64,000 nucleotides of DNA, from contig CM059572.1 in NCBI GenBank assembly GCA_030386875.1, forward strand, positions 40,111,732 to 40,175,731, read 5' to 3'. This document shows positions 37,975 to 49,095 of this stretch, piece after piece. Position 1 is the first letter of the stretch; each line of letters starts with the position of its first letter. The position numbers and the translations under genes were made by a program. The notes under the pieces are model-generated. The model was not told where the DNA came from, did no database searches, and saw nothing but the letters and a program-made list of their open reading frames with translations. This stretch comes from Morinoia aosen (Eukaryota; Arthropoda; Malacostraca; Amphipoda; Talitridae).

Positions 37975-38140
37975 TTACGTTAACATGCCTTCTTTTGTAG
38001 AAATCCAGCCGCTTCTCTTGGCTGCTGCAGCTCGCGGTGCTGACCGAGACCAGAAACTTCGCGCCGCCGTGACTCCAATCGATTTATCTCGAGTTCCAGC
38101 CAGCAGATCCCTAGACGGGGGCTCACTATGCCAGTAAATC
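37975..38140. other. GC-rich patch, unrecognised
   Basis: The patch is rich in GC and CpG (for example CTTCGCGCCGCCGTGACTCC near 38055) beside AT-rich flanks. Frames of 60-70 codons are open on both strands. The plus frame includes MPSFVEIQPLLLAAAARGAD, which I do not recognise. It could be part of an exon or of a mobile element. Confidence 0.3.
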
Positions 38141-38626
38141 GTAGCACTTTTTCGGCCTGTATCAAGTGTCACCAAATGAGGAATAATTTCATAGTACGTT
38201 GTAGACTAGTAGTGTTGTTGTAACTTGCATTTTTAATGCCACTAATCAGAGCAATTCTTTTCTGCCTTTATGGAGTGTCTCTTTAATTAGAATAATTTCA
38301 ATGTATATTCAACATTATTGTTGCCAAAACTCGCATTTTTTTGGTAATCTCGCGATAAATATTGGAAAAATGGCCTGCAAATTGTTCATGAGTCTTCATA
38401 GAGGTTTTTTGAAAAGTTTTCTCTATCATAAAATGTTTCATCAAATACCAACCAAATTTCTCTTGATGTATTTAACTTTGTTCTTCGTCCTTTGGTTTCA
38501 CCAATATTGAAAGCAAATTAAGCCTCGACTGCTCTGCTAGCGCAATTCCGTTCGGCTGTGATCAACTTAATAATTATTATATCGATCCCACTTCTGCGAA
38601 TAACGTGATAGTTCCAATCAGTATTT
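38141..38626. other. AT-rich spacer, no gene recognised
   Basis: A 69-codon plus-strand frame at 38301-38510 has no motif. Nothing else is seen. Confidence 0.45.
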
Positions 38627-38804
38627 CGTCGCAATAAATTGTTCGTTGAATTGGCACCAAATGCGATACTCCGGCGGTAAAAATTGTCCACTGACATAAC
38701 ACCCGGTGCCATGTTACGACAGTATAAATTGTTCATTGAAAATGGAACCAGATACGACATTATGACGGTATAAATTGTCCATTAAAATGGCACTAGCTGC
38801 AATG
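38627..38804 (+). repeat. 45-bp degenerate array, four units
   Basis: The units share ACGGTATAAATTGTCCATTG and then AAATGGCACCAGATACGACA. They run 44-46 bp each and differ by 20-30 percent. A further TGTCCATACTAC fragment follows near 38850. Confidence 0.82.
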
Positions 38805-39069
38805 TAGCTGAATGTAAATGAATCCGTGAAGCGAGACAAAAATTGTCCATACTACAGGGAAATTATGTCATGAGGCAAACTACTGACTAATAAAATGAGG
38901 TGATATCTGAAGTGAAGCAGAAGTGCTCTCGTAAGTCATGCTCACAATTTCTAAACTAATGAGCATGAAAAAAATTTAGAATGATTCAACTCTGCTTTCG
39001 AATTTTTTATTGAGTGCAGACTATACGTACATGAAGCGGTTCTTGAAGATTCCTGACGAATGCCTCCTT

Positions 39070-39420
39070 CATAGGATACATCTGTTGTACATATGGAATT
39101 CAATGCTTCCAGGAGAAAGATGTGAGGTCCCGAACTGAAAGTTAGGGAAGCATCCCTTTCTTTGAAATAGAATAAGTTTTCGTTTTGTTACTGAACGACA
39201 TTTTTGGTACACTGCTGTGCAGCCCCTATTGCTTTCTTCGTAAACGTGTATCTTATTTTTATTCTTTCTTTCAATCTCGCTATTTCTACGCGCACGGTGG
39301 GTACAGATGTAGATACACCTTACGCATTGATTTTCTCGTTAGCTTAACTTTCTACCTAAAGGAGCCTTCCTCCTTCCTCTCGTTAAAAATTTCTTGCTGC
39401 ATTTAGGAAGGTTAAATAAC
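39070..39420 (+). repeat. DR1 interspersed repeat, copy D
   Basis: It has the ordered blocks TTGTACATATGGAATTCAA, CAGGAGAAAGATGTGAGGTC, CCGAACTGAAAGTTAGGGA, CGTTTTGTTACTGAACGACA, GGTACACTGCTGTGCAGCCC, CAATCTCGCTATTTCTACGC, and an end near TTTAGGAAGGTTAAATAACT. This is one of the best-preserved copies. Confidence 0.82.
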
Positions 39421-41578
39421 TTCATTAGCTGTCACCTACCGAAGAAAGTAAATTAAGGTTCAACATGTATCCCTATCTCATAAAATAGAACCGAAATTCG
39501 TGAGCGTATATAGTAGATGATAATTTAACCGGACAAGTTTAGTGTTGATGGTGAACTTAATTTTTGGGGGATAGTTCACATGGTCATCCACTGTGACAAG
39601 ATGCGAAAAATCCCTGTACGAGGGCTCATTTTCTAGCATCTAAATACACAGCAACATTTAATTCTAAATTCTACTTCTATCCACTCCAGTTAAACGCATG
39701 TGATCGGAAAATATTACTCTGAAATTTATTGCATAGAAGCACGCTTCGCAGTTACGTTAGCAAATCAGAAACCACCTTAAATAAAGTGAAACACAAAAAA
39801 CAACAGATGTTAAGTTGAACGCATGACAGCGCTGAGAAGCCCTCTTATGGCCGTAATCTTTCTCGAAACCAGGAGGTGATGGCGACAGCGGAGCGCGAAG
39901 CATTCGAGAAAGTGGTTACCAGGAGGCACGTATCGCAGGGCAGGCGCAATTGCGTCATAACGAATGACACTCCTCGAGACTTAGAAGCCTCCATTTGGCC
40001 TTTGATGGCTTTCATTTGTACGAACCTCAAAAATCCTTAGAGAGCATTCGAGCCTCGCTCAAAAGTGGAAGCCTGCTCCTCCCTCTCTCAAGGGATCCTC
40101 TTCTACCAGCAGAAAACTTCCCTTAATCACTGACTTCATGGATTGAGGTACAGAAACAGCAATCTTTGATTCAAACACTGTTATTTCAATGACTTCGAAA
40201 TCCTTGAAACTCTTTGACAAGCGTGTTCCTCTTCTAAAAAAGTGTCCAAAAATATATCGAAAGTCTTATCGATGATTTATCCTATGGAATCCGCCCGTTC
40301 GTTCTTGTTCTTGATTTTAAACCTTTGGAAAATTCAGGCTAGCCATTTGCTATTATACTTTTTCGTTTGATTTTCATCGGAATGCAGATAATTCATGTTC
40401 AGCTCATATATTCCTCGTATTTTTTTGTATCGTTGATGTCTACTGCTGAATTTCTATAGTTAATCTTTCATCATCTCTTTAAAATCTCCCACAAAAAATC
40501 ATAAGCCTTTGATATTTTTATCTTTGCAGTTGACTTAGGGCATAGGCTTATGGTTTCAATAAATTCTGTAGAGTATGAGCTTTTGATAGCTCTCTTTTGT
40601 TGATATTAATTACTTTTGGATATTACGAGCTGCCGCCACGCAGTGTTGGCATCTCTATGGAGCCGCAATGCTTTACTTCACTGGCTGCCGAAACCTTATT
40701 TATAACTGTATTCTAGATTCATTTTGTAAGGGTGAGGAATCCTTGTTGGCTATGATACCAATCAATGTTGGCAGCGTTTCCAAGAGTGACCATATAGAGC
40801 GTGCAAGTAAAGATGCTGACACATGTTTTATTTATCTATTATTTTGAGGTCAAATAAAAAAGAGCCTAGCTGTACAATAAAGTATAAAAGAAATCTAATT
40901 AAAAAACTACACGTAACTAGGGAAACGGGAGCCATGCGTGAGCTTGCATGGTTTTCATCAACCCAGTGGTGTTTTTAACAAATGTTGAAGCTATACTTTT
41001 TGTGAGGGATCTGTTCCAGCTTCCTCGAGGATATTTATTTGATTGTTAGCTTGTGTAGGTCATTCTCATAATCGATATTTCTCGTTTAACGTAAAATTTG
41101 GTTTCAAAACTTAAGCAACTCTGAATGCCTAAAAAAAACTCGCTTGCACATTTGTTACCTTGCAGCATATTGTAAAATATGTGTATGAAATTTTTTTGAT
41201 GACCGGTATTAAGCATAATTGTGATTACTGTTTTATACTTCTTATTCTTTTTATAATCTCTAAAGTTATAAATTAAATCTTTCATTTGTCAGCCTACACT
41301 TCAGACTCACGTTCTTGTACGAGCAAGTAAAATTTCGGAGCAGAATTCTGTCTGGCAGAAATGTTAATAATGTTGACTTTGGTAGCACTTCAATACTGTC
41401 CGGACGTGGTCCTTTAGAGACATCTTGAGGCCAGGCGTATATTTTATTAACGTTGTTGTAGCGGTACAGCCGGCAGCGTAAGTTCTTTTGTTGTTTTGGC
41501 TATGCTGCATAATGATTTCATGGCAGTTCTCAAGTCGAACATTTTTAAGGAAAATTTAGGGTTTAAGCGTTTAGCACC
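39421..41578. other. AT-rich stretch, no gene recognised
   Basis: 39840-40090 is moderately GC-rich, with a 61-codon minus-strand frame of no known family. No arrays were seen. Confidence 0.5.
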
Positions 41579-41693
41579 CTTACAGCGTAGTGGAATTTAG
41601 CAATAAGTTAACCTTATAACCTCCGTCAGCCTTGCAGCGTAGCAGAATTTAGCAGTAAGTTAACCTTATAACCTCCGGCAGCCTTACAGCGTT
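41579..41693 (+). repeat. 52-bp tandem duplication, 2.2 units
   Basis: CTTACAGCGTAGTGGAATTT plus 32 bases ending ACCTCCGTCAGC is repeated from 41631 with four changes, and a third unit begins at 41683. The copies are nearly identical, so the duplication is recent. Confidence 0.93.
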
Positions 41694-43498
41694 GCCAGAT
41701 GTCCAATGAATAATTAAAAATCGAGCCCTTGAGCTCCCCAAGACAAATGAAGCAGCGCATGCCATAGGATCTACACTAGAATGTAGTCTCTCAATAATCT
41801 AAGTTAACTTTATTTGCTTTTCCTCCATTTACGAAAGGCAGCCGAACTATTTTGACAAACTGATGTTCGAAAACAAACACTTCCCTGCCTAACTTTCCTT
41901 CTTCCTGAACTTTCGTTAGCGGTTGTTGATCTTTGATTCTGATGAGTTTTGCTTGAGTGACAAACGCACCTCTATGAACTGGATGAAACTTTATTGATCA
42001 TATTATTCAGCATTGAGCGTAACGGTGGAAATGATTAAATTAATTATAAGTCTAACGTAATTCGCAATTAGTACAATAATAATTAATAAACTTAAGATAG
42101 TAAATTTTGCTTAATTATCGCTAGTAACAAAATTAACAATGGAAACAGTTATCACTTTATACGCGTCTAAAATTTGTTTGTAAGGCAAACGTTTGAAGCC
42201 TTTTGAGTATTACTATATCTTCATAAAACCACCCGCGGGATCAAAGATCTCTCTGCGGAGCCACTCACGTTGCCAAACATCTCTTCATCAAACCTAATTC
42301 TAACAAAACGCGTGTCTTCAAATAAGGTTCCACTCTAAGTGATCATTTTTATAATTGGATGCTGAGTCTCTCATTAAAGAATGAAGCTTTTTTGCTTCGA
42401 ATTCTCAGGAAGCGGAGGAGTTTTGGAGCCGCTTTTCCGGTGCTGTGCGCAATGGACTCAGCTGCTGGGCCTGCACGCTCGCCTGCCCTCAGCGCGTCTT
42501 AGGTGGCCGCTGCTCGCCGGGCCTCTGTTTCATGGGCTTTCAAAGCGAGAGCTCGAGACTCGGCCTGACTCCTGATTAAATCCTGCGGGCTCTCTCTAAT
42601 GAAACCCTTCTATGTTTAATGAGAGAAAATTGCCCTAATTGCTCATCTCTTGAGGCAATAAGTCCCACTCGACGTTCACCAACAAACACTTTGTCTTCGT
42701 CAAAAAGTAAATTCAGTAACATGTCTTCTAACTTCGTATGGAATGTCGCTTGTGTCTTCACATATTCTTTTGAATGGGTCCAGGCTTACTACTCATTGTT
42801 TCTTCACCAAAAAATTACTTAATATGGTATTCTGAGTTTGGAAAGGTGTTAGAAAACATGGTCACCCACAATTCAAAGAAAGCCAGAGACTGATTTACTC
42901 TAAAAAGCAGAAACATTCGTTTAATTGCGCCTGATTTTATGTTTATCGCTTCGTCAATGTAATTTATGAACTAAAATCAAATGTGCCGGAAATCCGTCAG
43001 TTTTCGCGTCAAAACATATAGCCTGGTAAACTTGACGTAAAATATTATAATTTTTAATGTGGTTCAGGTGCTTAGTTCCTTCCGATGAAGGCAAATTTCT
43101 GTAATGTTTCTATAATTTGATGGACCGATGGAATCTGCGGCTTTGGCATAGTCTACAACAAGCGCTGGAGAAGCCCACGATCGTTACACAGTTCGAAATG
43201 TTGGAAACTTCCCCAAACCCAATTTGCGCAGCTGAGCCAAATGAATTTCGTGCGTTCCTCATTGTGAGCCGAACGCTGTGACATCGGCCAGCCTCCTCAC
43301 ATGGTCCAGTCCTCCGACTTGAACATTCGTCAGTCATTGAAGCGAATGCAGTCCATTCCACGGCCCTTAATCTGAATGTGCTTCAAAGTAAAGTGGGAGC
43401 TCCTAGTGAGTCTCTGCTGCATTCTGTTTATCTCTTCGTCAGGGAGTATATATTCAGCGAATTAGTTCTGGCCACGAGATGCCAACGTGCTGTGTTCG
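41694..43498. other. AT-rich stretch with a GC-rich patch at 42.4-42.6 kb
   Basis: 42400-42590 is GC-rich. The frames there (64, 61 and 67 codons) have no recognised domain. I see nothing else. Confidence 0.45.
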
Positions 43499-43544
43499 AT
43501 ATTATTCTCGTATCTCGGAGATACCTCAGCTTAGAGAATAATAT
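43499..43544. repeat. Nested palindrome (branched hairpin)
   Basis: The outer arms ATATTATTCTC and GAGAATAATAT enclose a second perfect hairpin, GTATCTC-G-GAGATAC. The element is flanked by similar direct words, ATATATTCAGCGAATTAG (from 43447) and ATATATGAGCGAATTAAT (from 43541). It may be a small foldback insertion or a site prone to cruciform extrusion. Confidence 0.75.
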
Positions 43545-46324
43545 ATGAGCGAATTAATCAAGTGTTCCAGACAAAACAGTTATTTCAGTGTGGTTGTCGT
43601 GCTGAAGTTTAGTAGGGCTTGTGTTGTCGGACTGATTAGAAATGCTTCACTTTGGTGAAAATTAATACTTTCGGAAAAACTATGTCGCACAAAATTTGTC
43701 TTCTGTTTGTCTTCAGTTTAAATATAAATAATTTCTATCCAATTTCTCTTCCAATTCTCAATAAAAAATATTTTTTTAGTTAATTTTATCAGAAGCATCA
43801 TGGCGCTAGCTCATTCAAGTTGTATTAATCAGTTGAACGAACAACATGGATTATTTACACGTCAAAAATGTTCAATGACTACTGAATTCAATTATGGTCT
43901 CACTAAATTTCAATGTAAGCGTCCCTTCCGTTAATTATTGAAGGGTTATCTTGCAAATTAAATTCTTAAAAAAATTCGTTCTGTTATTTCTACCGTTCGT
44001 ATCCTTGAGCACCTTCATGTTAAGGCGCTTTTATTTGATATATGAAATGCACGCACATCTAAAATGTTAACTTTCAATTATCTCCAAGTCAACTCATTGG
44101 TGACCAATCATTTATTTTTTCAGAAAATAGAGCATAAGTATCTTGAGACGGCCTGTGATGACGAAAGTGATAACTTTACATGCAATACGGAATGAAAGAC
44201 TAGTTTTTCTGTATCTCATATCTGTAATAATATCAGCCCCACCACTCATGATACAATCCTTTGTCATCTCACCAAGAAAGGACACATTTCACGTACGTGG
44301 TGTTAACGACTCCTCACCTAAAAATTAAAATTAAATCATAGTTTGTTTTAGCCCAATGTTACACACGTGGTTTGAAACTTTCTTGCGCTTTTTTATGCGT
44401 ATTAATCAAATTTCCAGCAAGTATGCGTGTATCGTTATAATTGTTCTAATTTAAAACCTACATGTTGCTCTAAAGCAAAGGCTCTCAACTGGGGTAAATT
44501 TACTCCTATGGGGTAATAATTGTATAGTTGGGGGCAAACGATTGAAGTAGCTGAAAATTTAAAAAATAATTCAATTACGTTTAATTTTGTAAAATGAGAG
44601 AGAGAGAGAGAGAGAATACAAAAAAGTGTATGTGTGTTTTTCATGGTAGAAATACATAAAACCAATACATAACATAAAATACATATGGTAAATGGAGAAA
44701 TAGACAAAGCCGAGGGGGTCAATGATGGAGGCAAGGTTGAGAGCATGGCTACTCTGGGGTGCACTGTGGCGAGGTTGCAGGCGGCTGCGCTCAGGGCAGC
44801 TCGAACTCTGACCTTCGCCCTGCCTGCTCTGTTGTGTCTGCTCTTGTTTTCTTTCCAACCTAACTTTATTACGAAGAGAAAATGAAAACCGCTCCTTGTG
44901 AAGTGAGCGTTTGAGCTCCGACGTTGTTTAAGAATCAGGTATGTTTCTCATGTCGCTTACTGTATATATCCTTCAATGCACCAAACTGTATGCCAATTAT
45001 CCTTTATAAACACCCTGAAATTTCCACCAAATATTTATAAATGCCTTTGAATTATCCAGTTGAGGTTTGGGACGGATACCAAACACCGTTATTCAGTGAG
45101 TCACTATTTCTCAAAATGACTTCCTCGTAAGTCCGCTAAATAAAATCGATTAATTATTTCCAAAATTTCGAACCGAGGACTCTTAAATGACTGCTAGCTG
45201 TCTGTAGTGCTGAAATAACTTCGTCAAGGGACTTGAAGTAATAGGCTATAGACCCAGCACTGAACTCTCTGCGTAGAGTGTCCCAAAATAACGTAATTGC
45301 TTGTCAACTATCCTCGCAACCGAGTGAATTACTTGCAAGTTGCAACTGGGTCAAGATATTTCTGAATACCTCAGTAAAGGAGTAACATGCACCGCTTACC
45401 TATCAGGAATACCTGGTAAGTATCTGGTACTGAAACAAGCCACTGCGTCTAAAATTGGCTTTTGAGACTGAAATAGCAGCGTTGCGCTTCACGCTAACTT
45501 GTCTGAGCTCTCAGAGACAAGTAAACCAAGCGTGGCATCGGAAACTGGCGTGCTCGAGTGCTTGCGTAACCCAATAGTGCGCATGAAAGTTCCGCCGTTG
45601 AACAACTCAGCGATGGTTTTGAAAGTGAACTGATTGAGTATCTCCTAAGTGCCGTGACTGAAAGCTTGCTTCAAAATGATGCAGAGATATCCATCCCTAA
45701 AACATGAAACTGATATTATGCTGCTTTTTATTTGAATCTTACTTGTAACAATAAAAATATTTGTCGTAAATATTTATCATTTTTTCAAAGATGCTCGGCT
45801 AGTTCTTCTCCGTTGCACAGGCAAAGTCGAACCCCGTCTACAATTTGCAGTCGATAGCATTGTTTGCAGCGTGTAATGTATGATATAGAGATAACCCCAT
45901 CATTCGTTCCTCATCCTAGAAATACATGTTGTGATGTTAATTGTTCGTGCGATAGTTTGTCTGATTGTAACTACGGAATTTAGCCACCATGATGTTCTTA
46001 TTGTTTTTGTATGCATGCAAGAAAATAATATTTTCAACTGAACTGTGGTTTGGGAGAAGTAGCAAGAGATATCAGTTATGTAAAAGATATCTTTCATCTA
46101 ACGGTGCCCAGGAAGAACAACCAAAAAATTCTAAATTTGATCTCGCACCTGATTTCCGAATAATTTTCGTCGTCGAAGGCAAATCTACAAAAGAACTCAC
46201 GCTGTCAGCTATATCGCTACGACAACGGGAATTGTTCACAAATTCGGCCCCATCAGGTGTCTATATCGAGTTCATTGACGGTGTTCTACAAAGTTTTTAG
46301 ATAGTCTTTATTGCCTTCAAAAAC
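43545..46324. other. AT-rich stretch, no gene recognised
   Basis: Apart from the GA microsatellite, I see only short frames. The longest (109 and 103 codons, at 44435-44764 and 45989-46300) show no family motif. 44740-44850 is GC-rich. Confidence 0.5.
44596..44614 (+). repeat. (GA)n microsatellite
   Basis: A pure GA dinucleotide run of about 9-10 repeats inside AT-rich DNA. Confidence 0.95.
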
Positions 46325-46680
46325 CCCCCAGTGGAAAACTATTGTACCTATGGGAATTAGCGCTTGCTGGGAGAAGATGTTTAAGTTCCCAGCAATAGGT
46401 TTGGTCGGCCTTCCTTTCGTTGGAATAGAATAGTTTTTTCTGCTACTGACCATTTCGGATTCATTGCAGCCCCTTTTTAAGCTCCTATGGCTGAATCCTC
46501 CAACTTTCATGTCGTTTCATTGACTCTTTTTCTACCTCGCTGCTTCTTTGCGCAGAGTAAAGAGACACATTCCTAGTCTCTTAATTCTGTACCAAATGGT
46601 GCCATCTCGTTTTCCCTCTTAAAAACAATAATTATCTGGTTAGGAAAGCTAAAATAAACTCTTAATCTGGTCCATTACCT
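46325..46680 (+). repeat. DR1 interspersed repeat, copy E
   Basis: It has the ordered blocks AACTATTGTACCTATGGGAA, TTAGCGCTTGCTGGGAGAAG, AGTTCCCAGCAATAGG, GGCCTTCCTTTCGTTGGAAT, TCTGCTACTGACCATTTCGG, TCATTGCAGCCCC, TACCTCGCTGCTTCTTTGCG, CTTAATTCTGTACCAAATGG, and an end near TTAGGAAAGCTAAAATAAAC. The copy is full length. Confidence 0.82.
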
Positions 46681-47883
46681 TCTGAATGAGCAGGCGCAGC
46701 CTGAGAATTGTTATTCTAGCCTGCGGTGCTTCATCATGGTAAATTAAAATGGTGTGGAGAAGAATATAACATCTCCTAAGGAGTAGCATCCAGAATTGAG
46801 GATAATATGCTACAATGCTTTTTTACTTGAAACATTTAGAGTTCAGACGTAATAAATATACATTAAATGGAACATACCATCAACAAAAGTGTGTCGCAAA
46901 AATCTTTTGCTTCTGTTACGAATCAAAATAATGATGTTCGACGCGAGAGTTTCAAAAAGTTGAGAAGAAAAATTAATTACGACCATTCATTTTAAATTCT
47001 CTTCCATAATTTTAACTGACATGATGTGTTGAGATTCTTTATTATTTACTATCAAATAATATTGTTTTTCTACCTCAGACTTAATACTTATACAGTACTT
47101 AGCTTGTTTTTTAACCACGCTTCAACTAAAATTGTAGGAGAGTACGCACAGTAGATTGAATAAATTCTTTTCAAAAACGCTACTAGGTTCATGCTTTTAA
47201 TGCTGATTTCATTTTCCACGTTCAAACTAGCAGTGAACTCACATCCACGACTAACATAGCTCTTTTGTTCAGTCATTACAAAAAGGTTCTTGCAAACTCA
47301 TTTGGCCTCCAGAAATCATCGGAATGCTTTAAAAAATGAATTTTAAAGTACTCAGCCTTCTACAAAGACTTATTGTCTGAAACGATCATACGATAATCCT
47401 GCAGACCAATGTTCCATTTATTCATGCAGGAGAGATAAGCACCGTAGGTCGAGCATCGATGAAAGGCTTACAGAAAAATCCCGAGCTTCATCATTAATTT
47501 CTCCTGATACGAGAAGCAGCTCACTTCTCATTGAGATATTAGAAAAAATGCTCTAGGATCGAGATGCCGTAAAATCTACGTGAAGTAAAAGAGAGAAAAT
47601 ATTCGAAGAAATAATGATTCTTCAAGCGTAAACCCTCATCTAAAAGTAAGTTTCAAACAAAATTAATTAACCAAACACTCCTCAGCGAACCATAGATTAT
47701 TCATGATTCCCTTTGATAATTTTCTAGTATAACCTGAAAAAGATTAGCGAGTTTCTTCCAGTAAGCGTTCCGAAATGCGTTCATGTTAATCGAATAATCA
47801 TTGGCTTTCAATGAATTTTCTTACTGAGGTATAGATTGCTCATGAACTTTTTCAACGACTTCCTGTGGCCCATTTGTTATAGG
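46681..47883. other. AT-rich stretch, no gene recognised
   Basis: The short frames show no motif and no repeat is visible. Confidence 0.45.
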
Positions 47884-48205
47884 TGGCTACATTTCCAAAA
47901 ACTGTAACTGACATTAAAAAAACATGATGAACAACATCGCCCGTAAGTATATCACAAAATGCTTGGACCAAACAAAGTTATTGCATACGAACAAAGTTGC
48001 AGAAAGCCATGCTGTATAGAAATAAGTGCTGATGCATATGTGCAAGCATCATTTCTAAAAGCTATAACTAACATTCAAAAAAATGTTGAGCTACAAGACC
48101 AGTATAATGAAAAATTTTAAGGCCAAAGAAAGTCATCGCATGCTAACAAAATTCGAAAAAGGCTTGCTAGACAGAGAGAGGAGCGGATGCAGATGCGCAT
48201 CATGA
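47884..48205 (+). repeat. About 163-bp tandem duplication, two diverged units
   Basis: The first unit starts CATTTCCAAAAACTGTAACT and the second, near 48050, CATTTCTAAAAGCTATAACT. Later blocks match in order: GACATTAAAAAAACATGATG with AACATTCAAAAAAATGTTGA, and ATTGCATACGAACAAAGTTG with ATCGCATGCTAACAAAATTC. Divergence is roughly a quarter. Confidence 0.75.
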
Positions 48206-48774
48206 TGTGGAGCCACCATCAGTGTTGTCGGATGTTGGAGCAGCAAAAGCAATCGTGCACGGGTGCCTCACAAAAAGAAAAGGCTGTTATCTTTTGGTGC
48301 ACAGCCGTGTTGATCGGCAACTTCGCTTCTTGTGTTCGCACCCTCTGCTGCACGATGTGCCTTTAGTTCCTTTTTTTCTATGCTCCATCATAACAGAGGC
48401 TTACACTTATTTTTATTAGTTTTTTATTAACTATTTGACGATTCTTCGTCTCTTCTGACAATTTTCGCTGCTTTTCTCTTAGCAATCACTGGAAATAAAT
48501 TTATGCATGAATAGTACCTCACATCGTTCTTGGGAAGAGACCTGGTGCAGCATGCAAGCGTGGCAGGCAGCACCGCGGTTGCGTGAGATGCAGATCTACA
48601 CAAGGTTAACATGACGGCAACTAATGACTTTACAGGCGCTGTAACCATGCTCAATTGAACAGCTAACTAAATAAATATTAAAAACAGTTACATTCGAAGG
48701 TCAAATGAGATAAATTACGACCCGCCAAGGAACATAGAGCAAGATGGCTATAGACTTCGGTTAGTTAAGTTTCT
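48206..48774. other. Spacer, no gene recognised
   Basis: Frames of 70 and 75 codons on opposite strands have no known motif. Confidence 0.4.
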
Positions 48775-49095
48775 GTATCCTGTGCTATAGGGACTATAGC
48801 ACTGCGAGGAGAAATGCTGTCAGGTTACTTCAGCTATGCATAAGCCCTCGGGACTTATATCTTTTGTGCTCACTTTGAGTCTTTCAATTTTCATGACTTT
48901 TTCGCTATCCCTTCTTTGTATTTTCTTCCTCTTCCTTTCTAACTTGCTGTTTCTATGAGCAGGGTACCCTGCATGGAAACACCCCTTGTTTGTAGATTCC
49001 TCGTTTTCTGCCGACCATGCTAAATAGTCTTTCCCTCACCTCTCTTGAGATTGCCTTTGATGTTGCTAGGGAGTTTTAAGCTAACTAATAAGATT
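48775..49095 (+). repeat. DR1 interspersed repeat, copy F (most diverged)
   Basis: It resembles other copies at GCTATAGGGACTATAGCACT, GAGGAGAAATGCTG, CTTTCTAACTTGCTGTTTCT, ATGAGCAGGGTACC, and an end near GGGAGTTTTAAGCTAACTAA. The middle is poorly conserved, so the call rests mainly on the order of blocks. The orientation is as in the others. Confidence 0.55.
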
